Assembly (NCBI GenBank): GCA_037102815.1
Contig: BTPP01000004.1
Location: forward strand, 4,402,001-4,466,000
DNA length: 64,000 nucleotides
From: Neurospora intermedia
Lineage: Eukaryota > Ascomycota > Sordariomycetes > Sordariales > Sordariaceae
Direction: 5' to 3'
A program made the position numbers and the translations under genes. The notes under the pieces were generated by a model. That model had not been told where the DNA came from and searched no databases. It saw only the letters and a list, made by a program, of their open reading frames with translations. This document shows, piece after piece, positions 42,817 to 53,813 of this stretch (positions are counted from its first letter, which is position 1; the number at the start of each line of letters is the position of its first letter).

Positions 42817-43464
42817 AAGGCTGTTGCTGCGCTGGGATCGGATTTCCCACTACGAGTACGAGTGAGGGACGAGGAAGAAAAAGAAAATGGCGTCGTTGGT
42901 TCAGGTGGGAATGATGATGGAAGTCGTAGTGAAACCCTTGATAATGGCGGTAGTGATGATGATGAAAGTGATGGTGAAACTGGTGATGGAAGTGGTAGTG
43001 CAACTCTTGTTGATGACGATGATGATGGTAGCGAAAGCGATGAATCATTCTTCTTATTCACAGACGGGACCAGGATGGATATCGAGTATTGAGAGAGGTA
43101 CTCGGGAGTTAGGACGTGTGAGGCATACCTTGCCCAATTCGAAAAGTATCTGAGCTGATGCGCGTAACCTAGCGAAATAAGGCATACACATAAGAATTCA
43201 GGTTGAAGCGAAACAAATATGGGACAATTCCGGACATAGGATTGTGTACACAGCATCAAAGGATAGAATTTACTTTCAGGATGCACCTTTTGTGGCCCAA
43301 CGCAAAGAGCAAAAAGAGGTCAAGGTATCAAAACACTTTACACTTGACAGCTAGCGTATAGATACTCCATACACTACATTATGCACGCTTCTAGTTGCAA
43401 CGAAATGGTATTTTTTTTTTTTGGTTATCCGCACTCCCTAGTCACCCTCCCACAGCTAGGACCA
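42817..43464. other. Convergent intergenic region with GATGAT-type low complexity
   Basis: A GATGATGGTGAAAGT-like purine-rich stretch at about 42910-43035 yields an acidic Ser/Gly frame (42862-43092, +) without an ATG. It has no splice link to MED22, so I treat it as 3'-flank low-complexity DNA. Confidence 0.5.
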
Positions 43465-45478
43465 TCAATTCGATGAACCATCCTCCGCAACACCATCATC
43501 CTCATCTCCAAGCTCAGCCTGCAAAGCCTTGGGTATCTTTTCGGCCGTGCGATCCGACCGCTCGTGCGACGCCTCGATTCCGCCCGGGGTGACCCAGAGG
43601 AAGTAATCTGTGCGGAAGTTATCGATCTGGTTGAAGAAGAGGTGGAACCTGTCATCGCTTGTTAGTACTTTTTCCATGGCCCAGAACGTTACTCGGGATA
43701 CTCACGAGTTCTCCTTCTCCTCCAACTCAAACATGCGCTTATAAATATGCTCATCCTTGAACGCCTGGATCTCCTTATCCCACTTGCCAAAATCAATCGG
43801 CTCCTTACCCAACTCCTTGAACTTCTTGTTGCTCACATCAAACACTGGCCTTTCCAACATCAGACCCAGACCAGGCGCCTTGGGAATAGAAATCCTGCGG
43901 GGCCCGTAGCTCTCATTGACGAGGCTCATGGGCGCGCCGCACCGCACGATCAAGACGGCCATGGCTACCATCTTGCGGATCTGGTGCATCATGAAGCTCT
44001 GGCCGTGCACCTTGAGGGACAGCCACTCGGTGTCGTTGATGCGGATGGGCGTCGGGTTAACTTGGAAAGATTTGATATGACGACGGGCTGAGGGATCGGT
44101 GTGCGACTTGAGAATGGTGTAGTTGTGGAAGTTGTGTGTGCCGAGGTATTGGTTGAGTGCTTCTTGCAGCTTTTCGAGGCGCGGGGCGGTCACGCGGTAG
44201 CGACGCTTGGCGGCGACATAGGCGGCTTTGACTTCACGGACGGCGAGCTCGACGGGGGTGAACTCTCTTTCGACCTTGGCGGCGGGGGGTTGAGTCTCGG
44301 TGGTGGTGGCCTCGGTGGTGGCCTCGGTGGTAGCAGCCTCGCCGTCCTTTGAGGGCTCGGTGGCCGTGGTCTCTTCCGCCGGGGTATCCTTCATCTCAAC
44401 ATCCTTAGCTACATCGGTATTGGGCTTCGAGGGCTCTCCATCGTCGGTGAGTTCTTGGTCGGCGGTGTCGTGCAGAATGCGAATGACTTCGGCTCTGATC
44501 TCGGGATCCATCTTTTCGAGAATAGGCTGAATATCATTCTTCTCGACTTCCTCCCAGAAGTTCTTGACGTCGTCCAGTCTGTCCATGTACTCGTCGTACG
44601 TACCCTTCTCCTTGGCCGCATCAATGATCTTCTTGCCGAGGAAGCTTTGTGGCTGTGGCGGCAGAAGAGCGTAGCTGGGCATGAGGTACTCGTACCATCT
44701 GGAATCGCATGCTTGGTAGCAGCTGAAACCGTTGGTGACACGCTGGATGCCCCATACTTTGATCTGGTCGGGCAGGTGGCTGTTGATCTTGTCGACAATG
44801 TCCTCGTCCTCGACGATCAGCTTCAGCGACAGGACGTTGGCGGCGGCGTGGACACCCTTGTCGGTACGGGCGCATCGAACGAGACTGGACTTCTTGGGGT
44901 CGTCGGCATTGGCCTTGGAGATGGCACCGGCCTTGACGAAGGCAGCAAACAGATCGCCCTCGATGGTCTTTTCCTTGTGGTTGATTTGGATACCATGGTA
45001 ACCGGTACCAGCGTAGCCGATCAGGACGGCAACCTTGCGCTTGGGTCGGCGTTCCTCGGCGGCGATTTCGTCGGTCGAAAAGGGGATGCTCATGTAGCTG
45101 TTGCCGTCGGCGGCTCCGTCAATCACCTTACGGCGCTTGGCAGCACGGTTGTCTTGGACCTGGTCGCGCTTGCTCAGGAAGTCTCTTCTACAGCCTAGTC
45201 AGCGTCGGCATTAGGTGCCTGTGGCCGCGATTTGAAGGTAAAAGCCAAGAAGGCAGGGGTTTATACTTGTTGCTCCCAAAGCCGCCCGTCTTGATGTTGT
45301 TTGGGTTGTTCCTGTCCCGGTTTGGGTTTCTGTTGTCCCGGCCTCGTCCTCTCTTTTGGCCTCTGTCGCTTCGGTCGCCATTGTCCGCCGCGTCATTGGA
45401 TTCGGCATTTGTGGTCTCGACAACAGGGTCAGCAGCGGCTGCTGGCGCAGGGACAGGTGGTGTGTCGTCGGCGGCCAT
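43465..45478 (-). CDS. PUS1: tRNA pseudouridine synthase 1 (TruA/Pus1 family)
   Basis: Exons 45478-45267, 45187-43706 and 43648-43465 close in frame at 625 residues. The first exon is acidic/Ala-rich then Arg/Gly/Asp-rich (RGQKRGRGRDNRNPNRDRNN), and the second begins with KRDFLSKRDQ...RAAKRRK, together a likely nuclear-localisation region. The catalytic aspartate is D180 in RCARTDKGVHAA. Other Pus1 signatures are VLIGYAGTGYHG, WYEYLMPSYALLPP, GTHNFHNYT and GQSFMMHQIRKMV. A family-atypical linker of about 110 Thr/Glu/Ala-rich residues (TTEATTEATTTETQPP) separates the two halves of the catalytic domain. Pus1 isomerises uridines in tRNA anticodon arms, U2 snRNA and some mRNAs, in the nucleus. 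Confidence 0.95.
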
Positions 45479-46469
45479 CTTGATAGTAAGCGACTTGTGA
45501 ATAGCATCAGCAATGGTGTAAAGGTGGAGCGGCCAGCGAGGTGATGGGCAAACATTAAATTTATTTTCCCTGGCGCTCTCTGATGCGCTTATCGCACTGT
45601 TCCTTACAAGGGAGGAACGGGCTGTACCTTGCCTATCGTGGTCTAGCCATGGCGATAGCACGGACCCTTAATGCGGGGAAGTGCTTCGTTCAGTGGATCT
45701 AGCCGTCTTCATTGACTCCACCGCAGTAGCGACACTGCCCCTGTTAACTGAAGTTCTTGGCAGTCATCACCTCCCTCCTCCTCTTCAGTCTCCAAGCAAA
45801 TTCACCCGCTTCACTTTCTGTCTTGAAACTCACTCACTTGCTTGAAAACATCTGCCCTGCCCTTTTGGTCACAAAAACGACATCGACATACGCTCATAAC
45901 AAGCTCTGGAAACCCTCCTCCGATTCCGCTTACAACCTACCATGTACACGCAAGCATCGTCTCATGCCTTTCGAGAGGTGGAAGTACACTAGACGTTGAA
46001 AATAACCACAAACTGCACACAATGCCCTGACCTCGACGAATGAAACTTGGAAATGACGTCTCCTTTTCACTCTTTCATACCTCCACACTGTTCCTTTAGC
46101 AATACGTTAACACGACTTTTCGAAGCAGTGCTATATTTCTCCCAGCCAATCCAGGGCTCCATGTAATCATAAGAAGTTTGTTAACTTCATCAGAAATCAT
46201 CCAACCAGAAACAGATTAGCATCGTGGCTTGGGAAAAATAAGGCTGTGTGGAGACAGCCATGAATGGCTGAGTGTACTTCAGACCGCCCCTCCACCTTGT
46301 GCTTTCAGCAGCGCAGTGGAAGCTGGTCACCATTACAACTCTAACCATCATCCTCGCCCTCTCTCCTCTTCAAAGGTACACCAACACCCGCTACCGCGAA
46401 CCACGTTGACGTCACTACTGCTCTTGTCCCCAGACTTGGAACACGAAATCGTCCTTTCAAGCTGTCGCG
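45479..46469. other. Divergent promoter region of PUS1 and the HET gene
   Basis: About 1 kb without a recognisable gene. An open frame at 45757-45999 (+) lacks an ATG-linked family match. Confidence 0.5.
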
Positions 46470-48293
46470 ATGGACGACGAGGATAAACACACATACCAGC
46501 GGATCAATCTGGCTACTGACGCAATTCGACTTGTGCGTCTACTGAAAGGGCACGTGGAGGCCCCCATTCGATGCGAGCTCCTCGAAACTTTCCTTCACCA
46601 AGTGCACGGAGTGCCATACGAAGCCTTATCATACTGCTGGGGCGACTCTCCCCGTACATATGAAATCATCATCAATAATCGGAAATCACTCGTCAGGGAA
46701 AACCTTCACATAGCCCTCCACGCTCTACGGCAGACAGAGGAAGACAGGCTATTGTGGATTGACGCCATTTGCATCGACCAGGACAACCACAAGGAAAAGG
46801 GTCATCAAGTCGGGCAGATGAGACAGATATACGAGAACGCCGAACAGGTTGTCATATGGCTTGGTCCCAGCAACCGTGAAATTGATTCTCTCATGGATTT
46901 CGTTAGACGATGGGATTATGCATGCAGCCAACGACCAGGAGCACATCGTGGAAAGGGTTGGATTGATTCCTGGATCAAGCTTACGGCCGACAAGACCGGT
47001 CCGTACAAGGAGGTGCTTACTGCTGGACCCCGTAATTCCTTACAAGCGATGCTGAACCGACCCTGGTTTCGGAGAGTCTGGATCCTTCAAGAGGTTGCAA
47101 GCGCAAGAAGGGCAACTCTTTTGTGCGGCTCGAAAGCGATCCCCACTCGAGGCTTCGGTCTTTTGCCCTTTCTATTGGAAGTCCGACTGGACTATCATAC
47201 TGAAGCAGTCCTTGACATCCTTCCAGGGTACCGCCGGGAAGAGACCTGGTGGGGTGAAAGGCAAAATCTCAGGACACTCCTCCAGAAATTTGGGACGAGT
47301 GAGGCGACGGATGACCGGGACAAAATTTATGCATTGCTTGGCATTGCTTCAGACGCTCGCGCCAGCAACATCCTTCTTCCGGACTACGAAGTTTCGCTAG
47401 GTCGCGCTATATGCCACACCATCTCATTTTTACTCTTTGACGAGGCTTACGACCCATCTGCCCGTCCATTGCCCGAGGATATGGACTTCACTACATTTCT
47501 CCGTATCCTACCGAGGCTCTCATCCTACATTTTAAGCTGGGCGTTGAAACAACATGATGACGTAACAGCCGCAGCTGTTGTGCCAAAGGTTGGCGATATC
47601 AACATTGAATCTCCCCTGTCGTGGATTGTGTCAAGCAGCGGGAGTTTCAGCCGGACGCTTTGTGCAATCATGGAACGGGATGATGTTGATGTACTGTTTG
47701 GTGACAAAGCACTTGTGCAGTCGGCCAAGCAATGTCGACCAGAAATGTTCAAACTCCTCGTCCAGCATCCCAGTGCTGCATCTGGTCACCTCACCATGAG
47801 TGACGCCGAGGCTCTCTTGAAATACGCTGTCGCATCCGCAGACAGGGAAAGTTTTGAGCGAATTGTGTCGATACTAACATCGTCTAATCCTGCCTCTGCG
47901 CAGTTAACATCAGTGATAGATAGCGCGATGGATCAATCGACGTCAGACGGTCGAACATGGATTGAAAAATGGCTTTTTGACTATCTCAACTCCCTTCAAG
48001 GCCGCATCGTAATCGACAGTTTTGACGTGGACATAGATACCTTGTTCGAGACGCTTGCTACACTACACAGTCAATACCACTATGCTCCCGGGAAGTACCT
48101 TGCATTGGTTCTGTTCGTATGGAAACACAAAGCGAAAGGGGATTCACTCTCGTTCGAACGATTCAGAACCATGGCCGTGGATACACCCCGACCGGAGGAG
48201 CCATGGGAATCGATTAGCATGCATGTGCTGATAGATGGGAAGGAGCCGAAGACCATACCTACCCTTCCTCATCAATATCCTCCTTGGAACTGA
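46470..48293 (+). CDS. HET-domain protein (heterokaryon incompatibility type)
   Basis: Single exon, 607 residues from the ATG at 46470. The HET domain spans about residues 48-215, with its three blocks in order: YEALSYCWGD (50-59), LLWIDAICIDQDN (94-106) followed by QVGQMRQIYENAEQVVIWLG, and NRPWFRRVWILQEVASAR. The downstream EATDDRDKIYALLGIASD is also typical. The C-terminal 300 residues have no NACHT, WD40 or ankyrin signature, so this is a HET-only protein with a helical tail. HET domains (fold related to TIR) trigger incompatibility cell death in filamentous ascomycetes when partnered with allelic or non-allelic factors. Whether this one is an active incompatibility gene cannot be read from a single allele. 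Confidence 0.92.
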   Translation: MDDEDKHTYQRINLATDAIRLVRLLKGHVEAPIRCELLETFLHQVHGVPYEALSYCWGDSPRTYEIIINNRKSLVRENLHIALHALRQTEEDRLLWIDAICIDQDNHKEKGHQVGQMRQIYENAEQVVIWLGPSNREIDSLMDFVRRWDYACSQRPGAHRGKGWIDSWIKLTADKTGPYKEVLTAGPRNSLQAMLNRPWFRRVWILQEVASARRATLLCGSKAIPTRGFGLLPFLLEVRLDYHTEAVLDILPGYRREETWWGERQNLRTLLQKFGTSEATDDRDKIYALLGIASDARASNILLPDYEVSLGRAICHTISFLLFDEAYDPSARPLPEDMDFTTFLRILPRLSSYILSWALKQHDDVTAAAVVPKVGDINIESPLSWIVSSSGSFSRTLCAIMERDDVDVLFGDKALVQSAKQCRPEMFKLLVQHPSAASGHLTMSDAEALLKYAVASADRESFERIVSILTSSNPASAQLTSVIDSAMDQSTSDGRTWIEKWLFDYLNSLQGRIVIDSFDVDIDTLFETLATLHSQYHYAPGKYLALVLFVWKHKAKGDSLSFERFRTMAVDTPRPEEPWESISMHVLIDGKEPKTIPTLPHQYPPWN

Positions 48294-49734
48294 CACACGA
48301 AATCTTAACTCTACTTTCAACGTTCACCCACCAAGCACGGGAGCAGCCAAACATATATCTTGAAACTTCGCCTATCCATCAGCATATACACCCCGTCACC
48401 AGGCCGCTTCAAGTCACTCAATCAGTCATAGACATGATCCTCAACACCCAACTCTTGCTCCCCGTCACTCCAGACTATTCAAACTCTTCAGCCACTGCAG
48501 CGTGAGGAGCTTGAGGAGCATACCCAACGGCCCCCGCTGTTGTCACCTTTGAAACACTTTGCGGACTTGTCGCGAGTTGGACGATTGTCCTGGACGGAGG
48601 GCTTGTCTTTGTCGAGGTCTTCACAGAAGCTTCATTCATCTGGTGTACTGGGGCTTCTTTGGTTCTGCTTCTAGTGGGCTAGGAGGGCGTTCTTTTTTTT
48701 TTATTTTCCTTCTTTTTGTGGTACCATCTTCCCCATTCCAATCAACATGATGGTCCCGACGAAGCTTATTGGAGGCGGTTGGTGTTAGTGAGTGTGGTTG
48801 ATTACAGGCTGATCTGGAGGATATGGTAGTGGTGGTGGTAAGAGAGAGAGAAGATTGGAAGACTGGATGAAAGGGGAGAAGGGGGATTGGGGTAGGGATT
48901 AGGAGGACCCACGGTGTGCCAGTGTCGATGCTGCGGAACGAAGTCGAGGTACCTTGCTTTTTCAGGTTGGAAAAGGGACTTGGATCTTTCCTTGATGGTG
49001 GTTTCCTAGCGTCTTGTGCCAGATGTCTAAGGTAGGACGTGCTCTGCGCAGACGGAATCAGTTTGGGTGAGCTGGAGCATCATCTTTGCTTGGATCTGTT
49101 TTCGATCGAGCTTAGCGGCTTGGTGGGATGTTTCCAATGTTGCCGAGGGCATCCAACTGGGATCGTACGTAAACATTGAGGCTATCCAGACTTACAGTCG
49201 CGCCCAGTGTTGATGTCAATGTCAAAATTTGGGACCGAACGAGCGATAAAGGGCCCGGAATCCGGAGTGCCCCCCTCACATCACTTCATGGACGATGCCA
49301 ACATTTCATATGTGAATTGGAACGCCTTAGAATGCTCCGAAGTACCATGACACGGCTATCTTTCATGGACTCAGAAAACTCCATCATGTCTTGGATAACG
49401 GCAAACCAGCTGCTGCCAGATGTCTTAGTTCCCCCACATCCCCCAGCCAAAGGGAGTCTCTGACGTCCAGTTGGAACATACCTAGGGTTGTAGCTGGAAG
49501 AGAATACAGACTTGCATGGAGGATTGGCTGTGTCATTCTTATGAGCCGGAGCGATCAATAACTGGAGGACTTTATCCAACTGCACCTCTCGCTGAAAGGA
49601 AAGAAGCATTGATGTAAGTCCTGACCAGTTGTTCAACCTCAGCAGACACACAACCCATCTCGAACTGTGGAAATATAGAGTCCTGCCACGTCTTCCCTTG
49701 CATTGGGACTTACTGAGCAAGAGCAGACGTCCTT
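48294..49734. other. Intergenic, gene-poor
   Basis: HET 3' flank. A minus-strand frame with ATG at 48639 (54 codons, Thr/Ser/Ala-rich, stop at 48475) and a frame at 49286-49720 (-) were seen but show no family or splice structure. Confidence 0.5.
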
Positions 49735-50037
49735 TTACGCATTACTGGAGCTCTGCCGCAATCGGGAGACCTTGAACACCCGGTAGGCCTCACAAACGAA
49801 GAGGTTCGGGACGGTCTGAACGATGTAACAACCCTTCTCTAGGCCTTTACCCACCTCCATCCCGTCTACTACTGCTGAACGTTCTTCGTCAACATCAGTG
49901 CACAAAACCGGAAACGATGCAGGAGATTCCTTCGCCGACGTCCCTTCGACGTGGATGGAGCCCTCACGCAGTTCGACGAAGCGCAAGAAACACGCTCTTC
50001 TGTCGATGTAAGCAGCAGCATACGACACAATCGGCAT
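49735..50037 (-). CDS. Possible small protein, unrecognised
   Basis: An ATG at 50037 opens 100 residues (MPIVSYAAAYIDRRACFLRF ... FVCEAYRVFKVSRL), ending with TAA at 49735. Many codons end in C or G, and the composition is that of a small globular protein with four Cys, rather than low complexity. The frame is also open upstream to about 50187 without an ATG, so a spliced 5' exon is conceivable. No family, signal peptide or helix is recognised. It could be chance. Confidence 0.25.
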   Translation of the reverse strand: MPIVSYAAAYIDRRACFLRFVELREGSIHVEGTSAKESPASFPVLCTDVDEERSAVVDGMEVGKGLEKGCYIVQTVPNLFVCEAYRVFKVSRLRQSSSNA

Positions 50038-53000
50038 CACCGACTTTAAGAATACCAAGAATATAGTACGTAGACGACGCCCGCTAACATGAGCCAAGCT
50101 GAAGAAAAAATAATCTTGGAAACGAACGGGCGGGAAAGTGAAGCTAATCCTCGGGACCCTCAATCTCCGTCTATCCAGTACCGTCACTGATCCGGCCGAC
50201 GGGACAAACGCGGACTACCCATTTGCCTCTCTTGACAATTGCCTCTGTCGATTACCGACTACACAGCCACCACGACAAGCTACGGCAAGGACCGGACAAC
50301 TCCCGACGCGACGCGACGGATCGTTCTGTTCCAGTGATGATGACCTGACCTGTGCTCGGCCATGCAGCGAGACCATCACCCTCGAGACCTATATTGTACC
50401 CCTGACAAGCGCCGTTTATCTCGTTGATATTGCCAGCTTCACGTTCAAACAGGCGTGGAACGTATGTGCGTATGCCCAGGATATTAACAAGCTGTTGGTG
50501 ACCTTGCTATCCCGAGGTTGTAGCCAGGGTTGATGTGAGTTGTCGCATGCATCTTAATATTGGGAGTAGTTGTCATGATGAATGTCTCTTTTCTTTTGCT
50601 GATACGATGAACAAAAAGATCCTCAATGCTTCATCATTTTTTCTCTCCGATCTGGGGCGTGTATCAAGTTCATTGTTGACGAGCAGGGTGGCGGGGGCAT
50701 CGAGGCAGTGGGAACCACAACAGATGGAAAACTTAGGAAGGAACTAGTGGCCCGGCTTCCATGAGCAAATCTCCGGGTTTGCGTGATGGATCGATGGATG
50801 TCGCGCATTTGCGGCTGTAAAGGCAAGAAGAGACGTGGAAGTGGAAGAACATTCCGAGAAGCGATATCATGGAGTCCACCAGGGTTGAGCAGTTGGTTGA
50901 CAGTTGGGTGCAACATGTCAAATTTCGAGTCCAGATGACCATGACGGCAACAACAACAGACATCAAACGACAATGATTACGAGCATCAATGGGACCAATG
51001 TACCTCCCTGATTCACCCCCACGGCCCACGAGTGAGGAGGCTCAAAGAGGAGCCCAAATGCTTGGGCATGAAACCGGCGTAGTATCAAGCCCGAGATATC
51101 AGACCAGATGATCAAGGCTGCGCACGATAACAAGGCTGCAACACACTTGCTCGCCCCGTATACTTCATCCCAATGCTTTACTTCAACGCTATTTACTGTG
51201 TATGCTAACCTCCTTCCATTTTAGGTAGTCCAGCTATTGGCCTTCATTGGAGATAGCTTCCCCTGATGTTTTTCATTTGCCAACGACCGGGACAATTGCG
51301 TGGCGATAACAAGGAAACTTTGTGCAAACCATTTCAGGTCCCAGATTCCAGGAACTCGGTATTAACCTTGCCCCAACGTTCCAACAAGCAAAGGCACGAC
51401 GAATCGGCAGCGCTGTAGCCCACTCATGGTTTGATGCCGTTGAAGCGGATGGTTCCCGCCGAGCCGAGGCCTGCACGGCGTTCCCAAAACGGAAGGGCTG
51501 TCGTCGCCGGGCTCATGGGAAGCTCGGCTACGCCCGCGAAGTGAAAAAAGAGACACGTCCCTTGTTTGGCTGTCAATGGTAAGAGGGAGTCGCAGAAGAT
51601 CCTCACGACATATCTGATATCATTTGTTTGCCCTGAAAAACCGTCTGTCTAGTGCTATGAAGCGGGCAATATTGCCCATGTTCCTACTAGTTTTCGGGAC
51701 TAGCCTACTGCACAGCTCCTGATAGTGTCTGCAAATATTTCTTCCTTCTCCTGACGCCGGTGTTTACTTGCCCTAACCAGAACCCCTTAGTCCTCAATGG
51801 TCGCGTTGTATCCTGGTATGGAAGCTGCATATTGGCATCATCCACAAAGTGACGGCCACCCAATAGGACAACACTTGACCCTACACACCGGCCTCTTGAG
51901 GGTGTGTTCCTTGAAGAGGGCTGCAGAAGCCGCAGAACCGCAGCTGCTGACAGCATGACAGCTCGATGCCCCCCTGGCAAAGCATGTTGCGCATGTTTTG
52001 GATGCTACCATAGCACAGACGACAGGCCTCCTAGTGGATGTAAACATCTGCCCATGCCCAACGCCGCGGTAGATCATCGATCTTCCCCATCCTTCGGGTT
52101 CCCGATTCCCGCCTGTCTGTCTCGCCAATACCCAGCACTAACGTGGGGGTGGGTGAAGAGTGGTTGGCTGAATATCCATCATGCACTCCTGCGTTCTGCC
52201 GGGGAAAAGAGGCTGCACTGTTTGCATTTCCTGCCCATCATCTCCCCAGACTAAGTACTCCGCCATTGCGGCCCTGCTCCCCGGGCCCGCTGCAGAGTTG
52301 ACATCTCAAGAAGCCCAGACTCAAACAGCAGGCCGGCCAGTCGCCAAAGGGCAGCTGGAAGTCGAGGCCACATCGTGGCCCTTCCTGAGCGTGGCTAACC
52401 GCAATCGTCTTGCCCCCGTTCCACGGTACAGTCACGGCAAAGTTGCGGGCAGGCACGGGTAGCCAGGACTACGGTCCCTGCTCGCCACCGGGCTGCTGAT
52501 GGGGCTGCAAACCGCGAAGCCGAGACCAGGAAAGGCAATGGTCACGTCCAATCCTCCCAGCTGAGCCTCCTGTCACTTGACGAGAGTCGTGAGATATGAT
52601 AGCTCCCTCCCGGGCCCTGGCCGGACTCGAAAAGCAGGCCTAGAAGATATGCGGCCCGAATGTTTTCCTCGTGCGCTCATTTCAAGTACGAGCGGAATAA
52701 GAAACTGGAACTTGCTCCATCAACGGAAAGGAAAGATCAGTCATCCCATCTAGGAAATCCAGCGTCCACAATGAGCATGGTCTCCGCCTTCACCTGCCTG
52801 AACTGCCATCAAGCTCCATCACAATCTCCCGGTGCAAAGAGATGGGATGACTGAATGGGATGGACACTAGGCAAAACAATGACCCCCTGATACCCACTCC
52901 TTGGCGCCATGTAGCTTGCGGGGAAGATAACTCGTCAGCGAGAGATATCAGAATAATACTTAGACCTCTTGATATCACTGACTCTGTATATCTGTGTTCC

Positions 53001-53813
53001 AGTCCGAGACACTTGAAACGTGGTGAACCATCATTCAGACTTCCGTCAGTAATAGCCACCTCCACTTTCTTTGCCTTGCCTTGCACTCGTTCTGTCACAT
53101 TGTAATTGTTACACCCACCGTCTCTCTTCGGATCTGCCGAGCACACCTCGACCCTACACTCGCCGAACTCCGACACTCAGCTGTCATCTGAGATCCTATC
53201 CACCAAGCCTTGGAGGTTCCCGCTCACTGGCACCGCCTTTCCATCTCCCCACTACCGCAGCCAGAAACTTGAGCCAACCATATCCAACCCAGTGAAGGAA
53301 CAGGTGGTTAGAGTCAAGGCATCCACCCAGAAAATTCTCAGGTTATCCCGGAAAGTTCGTCCTCGGCTGCCTACTTAACTCTTGCATGACGAACCAGAAA
53401 TCCCAACCAGATCTGACCGCACCGCGCGCACGAGCCCGACGATTTGTTGACCGTTGTCAGGCAGCAAGGAGGAGTTCTTTGAACACTTCCCCTCCCGCAT
53501 CACCACACCACGCCATCGTTGCGGGGCTCCTCCACCGACCCGGAGGGCAGCAGAACACCCTTTGGAGCAAGACAAGTGCCACGCAAAGACGCAGAGCAGC
53601 GGTGAAGATCGAGAAGAGTTATTGAGGGGAAATAATCGAAGGTATACAGAGATACTATCAAGAACTTTGACGGCAGTGTGGTGAGAATCACACCCGACTG
53701 GTCTGGCCTCTATCAAGGACCTGGACGACGGCGGAGAACAGACGTAAGGAACAGGCTTGCAAAGCAACTTTGAGCTCACCGCCGACTTTCTCTCCAGCAA
53801 AGACACCAAGAAG
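50038..53813. other. Long upstream region / leader of the Myb-like gene
   Basis: 3.8 kb without a supported gene. The last ~700 nt are CT- and CA-rich and contain short upstream frames, one from an ATG at 53386 to 53625 (79 codons). There is a possible leader intron with GTAAGG at 53744 and a TCTCCAG acceptor at 53797, just before the chosen ATG. A long regulated 5' UTR is plausible. Confidence 0.45.

Noticed and set aside
42862-43092. Acidic Ser/Gly frame downstream of MED22
   Set aside because: Begins at GTG, built from GATGAT-type low-complexity DNA, and has no splice link to MED22.
44455-45198. 247-codon plus-strand frame opposite PUS1
   Set aside because: Antisense of the catalytic exon; its length follows from the codon bias of the real gene.
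48475-48639. 54-codon minus-strand frame (Thr/Ser/Ala-rich) after the HET gene
   Set aside because: Upstream AG sites exist but no phase-compatible 5' exon was found.
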